Shown here: one piece after another, positions 51,898 to 61,909 of the stretch | Numbering within the stretch: position 1 is the stretch's first letter | Layout of the letters: each line of letters begins with the position of its first letter | Assembly: GCF_009769755.1 (NCBI RefSeq) | Contig: NZ_SDWJ01000001.1 | Coordinates: forward strand, 992,001 to 1,056,000 | Source: Sphingorhabdus profundilacus | GTDB taxonomy: Bacteria; Pseudomonadota; Alphaproteobacteria; Sphingomonadales; Sphingomonadaceae | Reading direction: 5' to 3' | DNA length: 64,000 bases | Translations under genes and position numbers: made by a program | Notes under the pieces: generated by a model | Databases searched by the model: none | Told to the model about the DNA's origin: nothing | What the model saw: only the letters and a program-made list of their open reading frames with translations

Positions 51898-52929
51898 TCA
51901 ACGGCCAATAAGCTTTTGCGCCATTTTGTCAGCGACCTCCGCAGGTGTCGAACCGCTGGCATCACTTTCCTTCCAGATTTCCGAAAGTCGGCCCGGAATC
52001 GTGTCGATCCGACGGTTGATTTCTGCATCATCGGCGGCATCAATGTGCCGCAGGACATTGATGATCCCACCGGCATTGATGACATAGTCTGGAGCGTAAA
52101 GGATACCGCGGTCGGCCAACATCCGGCCTTCGGTTCCCTTTGCGAGCTGATTATTCGCGCCACCCGCGACTGCCTTAACCTTCAAACCCGCAACCGTATC
52201 TTCGGCTAGAACCGCACCCAGCGCACAAGGGCTGAAGATATCGGCCTCGACACTCATGATAGAATCGGCTGCAACCGATGCCCCCCCCAGTTCGGCGGCA
52301 AGTGCCGCAGCACGTGCGGCGTCCACATCCGCAAGCGTCAGTTTCGCACCCTGCTGCGCCAGATATCGGGCAAGTCCGCCCCCGACGCTGCCCACGCCCT
52401 GAATGGCCACATGCACACCATGCATATCGTCAGTGCCGAACACATGTTTTGCCGCTGCCTGTACGCCCAGATAAACGCCGCGCGCAGTATAGGGTCCGGG
52501 GTCGCCCCCTTGATTGGGCAGTCCTGCAACATGGGCGGTTGTTTTCGACAGGTGCACCATGTCAGCCTCGGACATGCCGACATCTTGCGCTGTCACATAT
52601 TTCCCGCCGAGCGAATCAACCGCACGCGCAAAAGCGTCGAGCAGTTCCGCAGGCTTTGCCCGTGTCGGATTGGCGAGGATGACCGCCTTGCCACCACCAG
52701 CGGCAAGTCCTGCCATCGCATTTTTATAACTCATTCCACGCGACAGACGCAGCGCATCCGTGATTGCTGACTGGCTATCGGCGTAATGCCAGAAACGAGT
52801 GCCGCCCGCGGCAGGTCCCAAATGGGTGGAATGAACCGCAATGACAGCCTTAAGGCCGGTCGCGCGATCCTCGAAAAAATGCACGGCTTCGTGCGAATCA
52901 AAATCAGGCAAATCCCAAATTGCGGGCAT
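51898..52929 (-). CDS. Leucine/valine-type amino-acid dehydrogenase
   Basis: Glu/Leu/Phe/Val dehydrogenase, 343 residues from ATG 52929. Catalytic lysines in GMSYKNAMAGLAAGGGKAV (69 and 81) and an NAD motif IQGVGSVGGG. Size and sequence favour leucine dehydrogenase, but substrate is not certain. Probably links branched-chain amino-acid breakdown to the ETF system. Confidence 0.88.
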   Translation of the reverse strand: MPAIWDLPDFDSHEAVHFFEDRATGLKAVIAVHSTHLGPAAGGTRFWHYADSQSAITDALRLSRGMSYKNAMAGLAAGGGKAVILANPTRAKPAELLDAFARAVDSLGGKYVTAQDVGMSEADMVHLSKTTAHVAGLPNQGGDPGPYTARGVYLGVQAAAKHVFGTDDMHGVHVAIQGVGSVGGGLARYLAQQGAKLTLADVDAARAAALAAELGGASVAADSIMSVEADIFSPCALGAVLAEDTVAGLKVKAVAGGANNQLAKGTEGRMLADRGILYAPDYVINAGGIINVLRHIDAADDAEINRRIDTIPGRLSEIWKESDASGSTPAEVADKMAQKLIGR

Positions 52930-53040
52930 CACTCATTCCCCTTGTGGTCGTACAGCCGGAGCCGAGAGACGGAATCAAATTGCGAAGCCGCGTAATAATA
53001 TTACGCGAGCTGTTTGTCATCCTGAAATTGGAAGGAAAAA

Positions 53041-53118
53041 TGGGGCGATCGAGGGGTCTTGAACCCCCGACCTCTGGTACCACAAACCAGCGCTCTAACC
53101 AACTGAGCTACGATCGCC
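53041..53118 (-). tRNA. tRNA-His (GTG)
   Basis: Cloverleaf with anticodon GTG in a CTGGT / ACCAG stem and the T-arm GGGGGTTCAAGACCCCT. Eight bases precede TA-GCTC, so a genome-encoded G-1 pairs with C73, and CCA is encoded. It is followed by a short T-run. Confidence 0.95.
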
Positions 53119-53142
53119 ATAGCGCCACTAAGGCAGGCGCGT

Positions 53143-53172
53143 TCCTTAGGGGTTGCTCCCGTCCGGCGTCAA
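53143..53172 (-). promoter_or_regulatory. Possible promoter of tRNA-His
   Basis: On the minus strand, TTGACG (53167-53172) and TAAGGA (53143-53148) are separated by 18 bases, about 25 bases before the tRNA. Resembles a sigma-70 promoter with a weak -10. Confidence 0.4.
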
Positions 53173-53194
53173 GCCTTCAGGTGAGCGTCCCATT

Positions 53195-53222
53195 GGAGAC
53201 CGTCCCTATTTGGACAGTCCCC
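53195..53222 (-). terminator. Hairpin downstream of rpmE
   Basis: An 11-pair stem (with two wobble pairs), GGGGACTGTCC with GGGACGGTCTCC, lies 36 bases after the rpmE stop. Likely ends the rpmE transcript before the tRNA promoter. Confidence 0.5.
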
Positions 53223-53257
53223 TATAATTTGGTGTAGAGAACAATCCCCACCACCGC

Positions 53258-53485
53258 TTATTTCTTGAGGCTAAGCCCGCCAAAACGCTTGTTGAACTGG
53301 GCAACGCGGCCGCCGGTATCCAGCATACGACCTGAACCACCGGTCCATGCGGGGTGCGAGGTCGGATCTATGTCGAGCGCCAGCGTGTCGCCTTCCTTGC
53401 CCCAAGTAGAGCGGGTTTCGAAGACAGTGCCGTCGGTCATCTGCACTTTGATCATGTGATAATCGGGGTGAATATCGGCTTTCAT
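53258..53485 (-). CDS. rpmE: 50S ribosomal protein L31
   Basis: 75 residues, [19 protein letters not shown] at the start and [14 protein letters not shown] near the end. No cysteines, so it is the non-zinc form. Sits between fabZ and tRNA-His. Confidence 0.93.
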   Translation of the reverse strand: MKADIHPDYHMIKVQMTDGTVFETRSTWGKEGDTLALDIDPTSHPAWTGGSGRMLDTGGRVAQFNKRFGGLSLKK

Positions 53486-53580
53486 GTGTAATTCCTTGGT
53501 TCAGCCGCCGGTTTCCGACCGGTAGCCCTAAAATTCGGAAGCGCCGCCCTTAGCGGCACGTGCTGCGCTTGGCAAGGTTG

Positions 53581-53604
53581 AAAAGCCCCGCCTCAGCGGA
53601 GTCT
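53581..53604 (-). terminator. Terminator after fabZ
   Basis: On the minus strand CTCCGC-TGAG-GCGGGG is followed by CTTTT, about 14 bases after the fabZ stop. It closes the envelope gene cluster. Confidence 0.6.
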
Positions 53605-53617
53605 CTTTTCTTTGCTG

Positions 53618-54079
53618 TCAGGAAGGCGGGTCGGCGATCATCGCCATAAACTCTGCCTCGGCCGCGACCGTATCGCCCATAAGCGCACGCCCGGTAAATT
53701 TGCACACTCGTGGACGCTTTTGTGTGAAGGTTACGTCAAGATAAAGAAGGCAGCCAGGCTCCACCGGAGCGCGGAATTTGGCATTGTCGATGGCCATGAA
53801 ATAGACCAGCTTGCCTGAACCGGCCAAGCCAAGGCTTTCCATCGCAAGGATACCGGCGGCTTGCGCTAAGGCTTCGACAATCAGCACGCCAGGCATGATC
53901 GGCCTTCCGGGGAAATGTCCCTGGAAAAAGCCTTCGTTGATTGTAACGGCTTTGACCGCGCGGATGCGCTCGTCAACGACAAGCTCCTCCACGCGGTCAA
54001 CCAAGAGCATCGGATAGCGGTGCGGAAGCACCGCCATCACCCGGCGGACATCATAGGTACTGAAATCTGCCTCAGGCAT
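53618..54079 (-). CDS. fabZ: 3-hydroxyacyl-ACP dehydratase FabZ
   Basis: 153-residue hot-dog fold dehydratase of fatty-acid elongation. Catalytic His55 in [11 protein letters not shown] and Glu69. In most Gram-negatives it lies between lpxD and lpxA; here both are missing and skp is directly upstream. Confidence 0.94.
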   Translation of the reverse strand: MPEADFSTYDVRRVMAVLPHRYPMLLVDRVEELVVDERIRAVKAVTINEGFFQGHFPGRPIMPGVLIVEALAQAAGILAMESLGLAGSGKLVYFMAIDNAKFRAPVEPGCLLYLDVTFTQKRPRVCKFTGRALMGDTVAAEAEFMAMIADPPS

Positions 54080-54084
54080 TTGGC

Positions 54085-54783
54085 TTAGCGGCCGTCGGGC
54101 TGCGCTGCTGTTGGCGCCTTTGCGGCAGCTGGCTGGCTAGCAGCTTGTGCGGCTTGTACCCGAGCAGCATTTTCAAACAGCTGCTGGATTTGCTGGAACA
54201 ATGCCGCGCCTTGACGCGAAGGACGCCAATCTGCTGGCGGTGTGGTTCCGACCGATGGAACCACCTTGTCAAGCTCAGCGGTAATGGCGCCTGTCACATC
54301 TACCGCATCCGGTGCCCAGACAAAAGCATCCGGCGCCAAAATGATGTTGATTTTCTTGGCGGTAATGACGGCCTGCTGTGCAGCTTCATATTTCAGGGCA
54401 ATCTGTTCAACCGAATAGAGTTGCGCCTTGATAATTGGATCCTGAAGCTGAGTGATTTCCTTTTGCTTAGCTTCGACTTGTGCAATCAAAGGATTTTTCG
54501 CCTTAATTGCAGCATCCAATTCTGCTTGCGTCAGTTCCTTGTCTTTATTTGTATCAAGCTGTACGTTGATATCATTGATTTCTTTGCGTTTTTGCTGAAT
54601 TTGCTGGGCATAAGTTGCATATTGCGTACCAATTGACTGATATGCTGCACCCAATGCCTTTGAACGAGCGATGGCAACAGATGTTTCTGCTGTTGCAATA
54701 CCTGCAACCTGAGCAGCGGCAGGAGCCGCCAGAATGGCTGAGGTCATAAGTGCAACCGCAAATGCGGAATGGCGAATTTTCAT
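54085..54783 (-). CDS. skp: OmpH/Skp-family periplasmic chaperone
   Basis: 232 residues with a signal peptide ending PAAAQ (about residue 25) and a long helical, charged middle typical of Skp arms. The alanine- and glutamine-rich C-terminus is longer than in E. coli. Delivers outer-membrane proteins to BamA, its upstream neighbour. Overlaps bamA by one base. Confidence 0.88.
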   Translation of the reverse strand: MKIRHSAFAVALMTSAILAAPAAAQVAGIATAETSVAIARSKALGAAYQSIGTQYATYAQQIQQKRKEINDINVQLDTNKDKELTQAELDAAIKAKNPLIAQVEAKQKEITQLQDPIIKAQLYSVEQIALKYEAAQQAVITAKKINIILAPDAFVWAPDAVDVTGAITAELDKVVPSVGTTPPADWRPSRQGAALFQQIQQLFENAARVQAAQAASQPAAAKAPTAAQPDGR

Positions 54784-57443
54784 TAGAATTGAGTCCCTAC
54801 GTTGAATGTAAATAACTTGGTATCGTCGCCCGTCTGTTTGAGAAGTGCGCGGGCTATGTCGATCCTGAACGGACCAAATGGCGAGTTCCAGTTGACACCA
54901 AAGCCAACTGAAAGACGAGGTTTGAAGCTATCGCCAAAAAAGCGTTCTTCAAATTGCAACACGGGAGTACGCGCCGTTCCGTCGGCGTTGGTCGCAACAG
55001 TATCCTGCTGAAACACGCCATCAGTGACGACACCCGTGAAGAATAGGGGTGCATTAGGTACAGGAGCGGTCAATGCTGACCGCGCTTGAACGGACTGCAA
55101 TATCGGTCTGGTAACATCGAACACAGAGCCGACATCCACGAATACAGATGGACGCAGACCCAGTTCTTTTGCCCCGGTGCCTAAAGGAATCTGCAATTCG
55201 GCCCGACCCAGATAGTAAAAACGCCCGCCGATCGCATCATCTTGAATTTTGTTACGATCAAATATCGGAACATTAACAACAACACCGTTCTGCAGTTCCT
55301 GACTGAAGGTGAGGCGTTGCACCCTCGGACCTACTCCACGAATGTCAAATCCGCGCATTTGCGGTTCGCCGAGGTAGAAACGATCCGTTAGACGCACATC
55401 GTCTACGCCGGCAATATTGCGATTTTCAAGTGAGTGGATATATCCACCTTCCAAAGCGACCGAGAAGATGAAATTGCTGCCACCGATGCGCCAATATTTA
55501 TCAGCGTTAATACGCGTTTTTATATAACGCACGTCTCCGCCTAGACCTGCGAAATCCTGACTGATCCCAGCACTTTGACCCCGGGTCGGACGCACGCGAT
55601 TGTCGCGATCATCATAAAGCAAGGTATAACCCAGCGACGAAGTCAGCCGGTTCCCGATTGCGTCGCATAAAAACCTTCCGGCAAGAAGTGGGTCACAGCT
55701 GGCTGGCAATGGCCCCGCGCCATCCGGATCAGAGAAGAACGAATTACGATCAAGCGTGATATCGTCCTGGCTCAGGCCGTAGCGGGCTTGAAAATAAACA
55801 AATTCGTTGATCGGCACGCCAACGCGAATCTGCAAACCGGTCGTTGCTTGTTGAAATGTTGTGTTGCGTTGATTGTTGAAGAAATTGAAACTGTTCAGAT
55901 CGCGCCGAAAAATGTCCCCCGAAATAGCAATTGAGCGATCCAGCAAATAAGGCTCGGTAAACCCGATTTCAGCAGATTTCGAAAAGGAGGAATATGAAAT
56001 ATTTGTCCGAAGCTCTTGCCCCAAACCACGGAAGTTACGTTGTTTTATGGAACCTTGGAAAATGAAATTCTCAATCGAGGAGAAACCGGCGGAAAGGGAT
56101 AGTTCGCCTGTTGCCTTCTCTTCGACATTGGTGGTCAACACGATACGGTCTGGCGCGCTGCCCTGCGCTTGTTCTACAGCCAGTTCCTCCTGGAAATATC
56201 CAAGCGACTTGATCCGGTCTGCGGTCCGCTTAACCTGAATGCTGTTAAACGCATCGCCTTCGTTTAGTCGGAATTCGCGGCGGACCACCTTGTCCTGCGT
56301 TAGTGTGTTGCCGTTTATGTCGATCCGCTCCACGAACACACGTTGACTTTCGGCAACATCAAAAGTGATGCCCATGGTCAGTGTTTCTTTGTCGCGAATG
56401 AAGTTCGGATTTACGTCTGCAAATGCATAGCCGAACAGGCCGGCGGTTTCGGACAGCCCTTCGACGGTATCTTCGACCATCTTCGCGTTATACCAATCGC
56501 CTTTTTTCATTCGCAAAGTGGAAGTCAGGCGCTCCGAATCAAAGTCGCGGATCTGGCTTTCGACCTTCACATCACCGAACTTGTAGCGCTCGCCTTCTTC
56601 AACCACATAGGTGATGATGAAATCCTGCTTGTCCGGCGTCAATTCTGCGACCGCCGACACCACTCGGAAATCGGCATAGCCCTGCGTCAGGTAAAATTGC
56701 CGCAGCTTTTGTTGGTCAAATGCCAACCGATCAGGGTCATAGCTGGTCCCGGAGCTGAAAAATGTATAGAAACGTGCCTGTTTCGTAACCATTTCACCGC
56801 GCAATTGGTTGTCGCTGAATTTATCGTTACCGATAATGTTAATCTGCTGAACCTTGGACTTTGGCCCTTCGGTAATTTCAAATACGATATCGACGCGGTT
56901 CTGGTCCAGTTGCACCAATTTGGGTTCAATAGACGCAGCGAACCTGCCTTGACGTTTGTAAAGTTCAATTATCCGCGCGACATCGGCCCGGACTTTTGAC
57001 CGTGAATATATCTGTCGTGGCGCCAATTTAATTTCAGGCTCGATCTTGTCGTTTTTCAGGCGTTTATTGCCTTCCAGTATAATCCGGTTGACGACCGGAT
57101 TTTCACGCACTTCAACAACAACAGCGCCGGCATTATTACGAATGGAAACATCGGCAAATAATTCAGTCGCATAAAGCTCTTTTAGAGCCTGGTCCCCCGC
57201 AACCTGGCTCCAATTTTGTCCAACACGAAGGCGCATATAAGACCGAACGGTGTCAGGTTCGAGACGTTGTGTCCCGACAACTGTTATGGACTGAATCTGG
57301 TCCGCCTGCACAACAGGAGCAGGCTGGGTCGCCGATGGCGCGGCCTGTGCGAACGCAGGCGTCACAAGTGCCATCGTTCCAGTCGCCGCCAACGCGGTTG
57401 AACCCATCAAATATATGCCAAGTGCTTTGAAATTCATTGTCAT
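54783..57443 (-). CDS. bamA: Outer-membrane assembly factor BamA
   Basis: 886 residues: signal peptide (to about residue 32), five POTRA domains and a C-terminal beta-barrel ending in FNVGTQF. MRGFDIRG is the conserved loop 6 motif. Two ATGs six bases apart (57443, 57437) are possible starts. Inserts barrel proteins into the outer membrane. Confidence 0.95.
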   Translation of the reverse strand: MTMNFKALGIYLMGSTALAATGTMALVTPAFAQAAPSATQPAPVVQADQIQSITVVGTQRLEPDTVRSYMRLRVGQNWSQVAGDQALKELYATELFADVSIRNNAGAVVVEVRENPVVNRIILEGNKRLKNDKIEPEIKLAPRQIYSRSKVRADVARIIELYKRQGRFAASIEPKLVQLDQNRVDIVFEITEGPKSKVQQINIIGNDKFSDNQLRGEMVTKQARFYTFFSSGTSYDPDRLAFDQQKLRQFYLTQGYADFRVVSAVAELTPDKQDFIITYVVEEGERYKFGDVKVESQIRDFDSERLTSTLRMKKGDWYNAKMVEDTVEGLSETAGLFGYAFADVNPNFIRDKETLTMGITFDVAESQRVFVERIDINGNTLTQDKVVRREFRLNEGDAFNSIQVKRTADRIKSLGYFQEELAVEQAQGSAPDRIVLTTNVEEKATGELSLSAGFSSIENFIFQGSIKQRNFRGLGQELRTNISYSSFSKSAEIGFTEPYLLDRSIAISGDIFRRDLNSFNFFNNQRNTTFQQATTGLQIRVGVPINEFVYFQARYGLSQDDITLDRNSFFSDPDGAGPLPASCDPLLAGRFLCDAIGNRLTSSLGYTLLYDDRDNRVRPTRGQSAGISQDFAGLGGDVRYIKTRINADKYWRIGGSNFIFSVALEGGYIHSLENRNIAGVDDVRLTDRFYLGEPQMRGFDIRGVGPRVQRLTFSQELQNGVVVNVPIFDRNKIQDDAIGGRFYYLGRAELQIPLGTGAKELGLRPSVFVDVGSVFDVTRPILQSVQARSALTAPVPNAPLFFTGVVTDGVFQQDTVATNADGTARTPVLQFEERFFGDSFKPRLSVGFGVNWNSPFGPFRIDIARALLKQTGDDTKLFTFNVGTQF

Positions 57444-57545
57444 CCGATCTGATGCCCGGCCCCCACCGGTTATTGAGCCGATGGCCCGCTAGAGAAGTTG
57501 CGTCCCTGCCCCAAGCTGCGTCCGCAATCAAGTGTGCAGTGAACT

Positions 57546-58667
57546 CTATCCACCACCAAATAGGCCAAAGGAGGCAAGATCATTAAAGGTCACCATTATC
57601 ATGAAGCCTACCAACATCGCAAATCCAGCCCGAAATGCCCATTCTTGCACCAGCGGTGTCGCCGGTCGCTTGCGGACCGCCTCAATCGCATAGAGCAGCA
57701 AATGACCGCCATCCAGCATGGGAATTGGCAGGAGGTTGATGAACCCCAAGTTAATCGAGATCAGCGCCGCAAGGCTTATAAAGGTCAAAATGCCCATGCT
57801 CATCGCTTCGCCGGAGACCTTCGCGATTTTCAGCGGACCACCCAATTCGGTAAGCGGACGTCGACCGGAAATAATCTGCCCCAAACCGATCATTTGTTGC
57901 CTCAGGACATTTCCGGTTTGCACTATTGCTGCCCAAGGCGCCTCGATGATACCAACCTTACGGACTTCTATCCCGGTAGCGCCAACGCCAATACGACCGA
58001 CACGGTATTTATTCCCGAAACGGTCAGTTTCTTCAGCAACTGCGACGCGCGCGTTCTTCACTATAATCCGGTCGCCGCGCTTGATTTCAATCTTCGCCGT
58101 TTCGCCGGGAATCATAATGATCTCATTCGCCATTTCATCGAATGTTTCGATCGCGCGACCATTGAACGAGATGATTTGGTCTCCCGGTATCAAACCGGCA
58201 ACGGCGGCAGGGCTGTTGGGTTGCACGATGTCGATAACCGGCGGCGTCACGGATTTTCCAAATGCCAGCAGAAAACCCATGGCGATAAGGATGGCGAGAA
58301 TGAAATTAACCGCAGGCCCCGCAAAAACAATCAAAGCGCGCTGCCACAATGGCTTGGATTGGAATGTCTGGTTTCGCTCCACCTCCGGTAAGGATTTCCA
58401 GCTTTCATCAGCTTGACTGGACGGGTTCATATCGCCCGCAAACTGCACATATCCACCCAAGGGTAGCACGCCAACGCGCCATAATGTGCCACGCTTATCA
58501 GTCCGGCCATAGATTTGGGGACCAAAACCAATCGAAAATTTCTCGGCTTTTACCCCAAACCAGCGACCGACGAAATAGTGGCCTAGCTCATGGACCACAA
58601 CAAGGGTCCCGATCAACGTCAAAAACGCAAGCAGGGTGATGATGATATTGGGCGATTCAACTGCCAT
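57546..58667 (-). CDS. rseP: Site-2 protease RseP
   Basis: Intramembrane zinc metalloprotease. ATG 58667 gives 373 residues with HELGH (27-31 region), one PDZ domain (VQPNSPAAVAGLIPGDQI) and the C-terminal LLPIPMLDGG motif. Overlaps dxr by 11 bases. Confidence 0.93.
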   Translation of the reverse strand: MAVESPNIIITLLAFLTLIGTLVVVHELGHYFVGRWFGVKAEKFSIGFGPQIYGRTDKRGTLWRVGVLPLGGYVQFAGDMNPSSQADESWKSLPEVERNQTFQSKPLWQRALIVFAGPAVNFILAILIAMGFLLAFGKSVTPPVIDIVQPNSPAAVAGLIPGDQIISFNGRAIETFDEMANEIIMIPGETAKIEIKRGDRIIVKNARVAVAEETDRFGNKYRVGRIGVGATGIEVRKVGIIEAPWAAIVQTGNVLRQQMIGLGQIISGRRPLTELGGPLKIAKVSGEAMSMGILTFISLAALISINLGFINLLPIPMLDGGHLLLYAIEAVRKRPATPLVQEWAFRAGFAMLVGFMIMVTFNDLASFGLFGGG

Positions 58668-59820
58668 ATGCGACCTTTTCCATATATTCCAACGCGTACC
58701 GCCGTGCGTCTGCATCAATGCTGAACAAATCGTCCAAGGATAGAGGACTTTCGGGCACATACCCGTTCAATGTCATTTCCACCAGTGCGGCAATATCAAG
58801 AAAACCGATCGCACCTTTCAGAAACGCGGCAACCGCCACTTCGTTGGCAGCATTTAAAATTGCAGGTTTTGCGCCACCTTCACTGATCGCTGAGCGGGCA
58901 AGACGCAAGGACGGGAAGCGAATTACGTCAGGCTTTTCGAAACTTAATTGACCTATGCTGGCCAAATCAAGCGGCAAACAATTGGTTGCAAGACGTTCAG
59001 GCCACGCCAATGCGCTCGCAATTGGAATACGCATATCGGGTGAGCCGAGTTGGGCGAGCGTCGAACAATCACGATATTCAACCATCGAGTGGATGACTGA
59101 CTGCGGATGAACGAGAATATCCAACCGATCAAGACCGACGGGAAACAGATGATATGCTTCGATCAACTCTAAGCCTTTATTCATCATCGTTGCCGAATCA
59201 ACGCTGATTTTTGCGCCCATATCCCAATTGGGATGTGCAACGGCCTGTTTCGGCGTGACGCTGCCCATCTGGTCCAGGGTAAAATTCCGAAACGGACCGC
59301 CGCTTGCTGTAAGTGTGATCTTTCGGACCTGATCGATTTTTGCGCCATTCAGGCATTGGAATATCGCATTATGCTCGCTATCCACCGGCAATAATGTCGC
59401 GCCAGATCGTGCAACAGCGGCCATCATTATATCCCCTGCCGACACTAACGCTTCCTTGTTCGCCAATGCCACAGTCCTGCCCTGTTCAATCGCAGCCATA
59501 GTGGGAGGAAGTCCAGCGCAGCCTACAATGGAGGCCATCGTCCAATCAACATTGCGCTTTGCCGCCGCAACCAATGCCGCCGCGCCGGCAGCAGCTTCGA
59601 TCTGCGTGCCTGCCAGAGCGGCCCGTAATGTTGAATAAGCATTCTCTTGCGCAACAACCGCGATTTCGGCGTCAAATTCCCGCGCCAGTTCGGCGAGCTT
59701 TTCCGCATTGCCGTTGGCGGTCAAGGCCACAATCTTAAAAGCCGAACGATGCTGACGAACCAGATCGAGTGTCGAAAGACCAACTGACCCTGTCGCGCCG
59801 AAAATCGAAATACGCCGCAT
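58657..59820 (-). CDS. dxr: 1-deoxy-D-xylulose 5-phosphate reductoisomerase
   Basis: Second step of the non-mevalonate isoprenoid pathway, 387 residues from ATG 59820 (TGATG junction with cdsA). NADPH loop GATGSVG (8-14), metal and substrate motif VDSEHNAIFQCL. Complements ispE at 16-17 kb. Confidence 0.95.
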   Translation of the reverse strand: MRRISIFGATGSVGLSTLDLVRQHRSAFKIVALTANGNAEKLAELAREFDAEIAVVAQENAYSTLRAALAGTQIEAAAGAAALVAAAKRNVDWTMASIVGCAGLPPTMAAIEQGRTVALANKEALVSAGDIMMAAVARSGATLLPVDSEHNAIFQCLNGAKIDQVRKITLTASGGPFRNFTLDQMGSVTPKQAVAHPNWDMGAKISVDSATMMNKGLELIEAYHLFPVGLDRLDILVHPQSVIHSMVEYRDCSTLAQLGSPDMRIPIASALAWPERLATNCLPLDLASIGQLSFEKPDVIRFPSLRLARSAISEGGAKPAILNAANEVAVAAFLKGAIGFLDIAALVEMTLNGYVPESPLSLDDLFSIDADARRYALEYMEKVAYGS

Positions 59821-60512
59821 CACCACTGGCCCGTTATTTGCAGGAAAAGCACCAATAGTGCCGTGGCACATAATACCGCAACCAAACCGTCCGCCCGGTC
59901 GAACAATCCGCCGTGACCGGGTATAAGTGTCCCTGAATCCTTGACCCCTGCCCGCCGCTTCATCCAGCTTTCAAAAAAATCCCCAGCCTGTGCAACGATG
60001 GCCAGCCCTGCACCCAGCAGCGGTTGCCACAAGGCAAAGCCTTCTGTAAAATGGCCCTCAATCCCAAGAAACAGGGCAGCCATTGCCATACCGCCACATA
60101 GTCCAGACCATGTTTTCGACGGGCTGATGGCCGGAGCTATTTTTGGACCACCAAATGCCCGCCCGGCAAAATAAGCCCCGGTATCGGTCGCAATGACCAC
60201 CCCTATGATCCCTAACAATATATAGATCTCGGCAAATTCACGTAAAAAAACCAGAAATGCAGTGGCGACACCTATGTACACAAGGCCGGCGAATATCCAG
60301 ACCAGCTTTCCGATTATGCCAGATGATAATTTCAGGACCAATCTGGTCCATTCAAACAAAAGACCAACGGTAATGGCGGCCGTAAACAGGGCAAAGATCG
60401 GCCCACCCAGCCAGATGGCACCGGCAGCCACGAGCATCATCACAACGCCCGATGCCGTGCGTATACCAAGATCGGAACGAGGTTTGGCCAACGGCGCGCT
60501 GTTGTCGTTCAT
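59820..60512 (-). CDS. cdsA: Phosphatidate cytidylyltransferase
   Basis: Makes CDP-diacylglycerol. 230 residues with many membrane helices and the signature SPSKTWSGL and KDSGTLIPGHGGLFDRADGL. Overlaps uppS by four bases. Confidence 0.93.
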   Translation of the reverse strand: MNDNSAPLAKPRSDLGIRTASGVVMMLVAAGAIWLGGPIFALFTAAITVGLLFEWTRLVLKLSSGIIGKLVWIFAGLVYIGVATAFLVFLREFAEIYILLGIIGVVIATDTGAYFAGRAFGGPKIAPAISPSKTWSGLCGGMAMAALFLGIEGHFTEGFALWQPLLGAGLAIVAQAGDFFESWMKRRAGVKDSGTLIPGHGGLFDRADGLVAVLCATALLVLFLQITGQW

Positions 60513-61225
60513 CTGCCGCCAAAGCGCCTTTCACGTTCGGCAAATTCATGAAGCGCCCGCGCCAATTCCGCCTTATCGAAATCCGGCCAGAGTGTGTCGG
60601 TGAACCAGAATTCGGCATAAGCTGCCTGCCACAGCATAAAATTGGACAGCCTCTGTTCACCCGAAGTCCGGATTAAAAGATCCAGCGGCGGCATGTCGGC
60701 AGTATCGAGATTTGCCTCAATCGACTCCGCCGTTATCGCCCCCTGCGCTGCGGCTGCCCGTGCTGCACGAACCAGCTCATCCTGTGCGCCATAGTTTAGC
60801 GCAACGGCCAATGTGGTGCGGCTATTATGTGCCGTCCGGTCCAACGCTTCATCAAGCATTTCTACAATATCAGGCGCAAGTGCCTTATAATTCCCGATTA
60901 TTTTCAAACGGACGTCATTGGCAGTGAATTCGTCAATGTCGGATTTGATGAAACTCCGCATCAGCCCCATCAAATCGCTGATTTCGTCCTCGGGCCGTTT
61001 CCAGTTTTCACTGGAAAATGCGTATAGGCTCAACGCTTCGAGCCCGAGATCGCCTGCTGCGCGCACGATGTTGCGGACAGTCTCGACCCCCTTTTTATGC
61101 CCCATGGCACGCGGTAACAATCGCTTCTTTGCCCATCGGCCGTTACCATCCATGATGATCGCAACGTGGCGAGGCATCTGTCCGGTGCCTGATTCAATTC
61201 GGGTAGCAGGCTGAGCAGCAACCAT
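60509..61225 (-). CDS. uppS: Undecaprenyl diphosphate synthase
   Basis: Makes the C55 lipid carrier for cell-wall synthesis. ATG 61225 gives 238 residues; MDGNGRWAKKR holds catalytic Asp26. The longer frame runs into an 80-bp palindrome and is rejected. Confidence 0.94.
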   Translation of the reverse strand: MVAAQPATRIESGTGQMPRHVAIIMDGNGRWAKKRLLPRAMGHKKGVETVRNIVRAAGDLGLEALSLYAFSSENWKRPEDEISDLMGLMRSFIKSDIDEFTANDVRLKIIGNYKALAPDIVEMLDEALDRTAHNSRTTLAVALNYGAQDELVRAARAAAAQGAITAESIEANLDTADMPPLDLLIRTSGEQRLSNFMLWQAAYAEFWFTDTLWPDFDKAELARALHEFAERERRFGGR

Positions 61226-61242
61226 CACAAAATCACCAGGAC

Positions 61243-61322
61243 CCGTTCGTGTCGAGCGTCGTTGCGACACTGTGGGTACGCGCATGCCCTATAGGTGCCT
61301 CGACTGCGCTCGACACGAACGG
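61243..61322. repeat. 80-bp palindromic repeat, copy S2
   Basis: Same length and outer arms as the copy at 50898: CCGTTCGTGTCGAGCGT at the left, CGACACGAACGG at the right. The centre differs. Lies between uppS and frr. Confidence 0.8.
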
Positions 61323-61348
61323 ATTTGGGAAAGCGGTTTGCGCCAAAA

Positions 61349-61906
61349 TCACTGGCTCATGATTTCCTTTTCCTTATGCGCCGCCGCGTCATCGACAGCC
61401 TTAATCATCTCGTCGGTCATTTTCTGCACTTCGGTTTCAAGGCGCTTACGATCATCTTCGCTGATTTCTTTTTTATTTTCATCAGTTTTCAGCCCGTCAT
61501 TAGCATCACGGCGCACGTTCCGAATGGCGATTTTTGCTTTCTCCGCATATTGCCCGGCCAATTTTGCCAGCTCTTTGCGCCGCTCTTCGGTAAGGTCGGG
61601 AATAGGAAGGCGAAGCATCTGTCCATCGGTAATCGGGTTCAATCCCAAGCCTGCAGAACGAATCGCCTTTTCAACTGGCGTCACGTTGGATCTATCCCAT
61701 ACTTGCACCGACAACATACGCGGTTCCGGCGCGCTAACAGTGGCCACCTGATTCAACGGCATGTTGGAACCATAGACTTCGACCACAACCGGATCGAGCA
61801 AAGTCACATTGGCACGACCGGTGCGTAAACCGCTCAGATCGCTTTTGAACGAATCCACAGCGCCCTTCATGCGACGTTCGACATCAGCTTTGTCATATTG
61901 CGGCAT
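61349..61906 (-). CDS. frr: Ribosome recycling factor
   Basis: 185 residues, standard length. [17 protein letters not shown] near residue 24 and a C-terminal helix-rich part. Follows pyrH by three bases in the tsf-pyrH-frr order. Confidence 0.95.
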   Translation of the reverse strand: MPQYDKADVERRMKGAVDSFKSDLSGLRTGRANVTLLDPVVVEVYGSNMPLNQVATVSAPEPRMLSVQVWDRSNVTPVEKAIRSAGLGLNPITDGQMLRLPIPDLTEERRKELAKLAGQYAEKAKIAIRNVRRDANDGLKTDENKKEISEDDRKRLETEVQKMTDEMIKAVDDAAAHKEKEIMSQ

Positions 61907-61909
61907 GAT

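Noticed and set aside
56343-56999. 218-codon open frame on the plus strand
   Set aside because: Lies antisense within bamA, whose POTRA sequence is clear; composition follows the shadow of the coding strand.
57645-58416. Two long plus-strand frames opposite rseP
   Set aside because: Both overlap the clear HELGH protease gene in other frames and have no ribosome binding site or domain.
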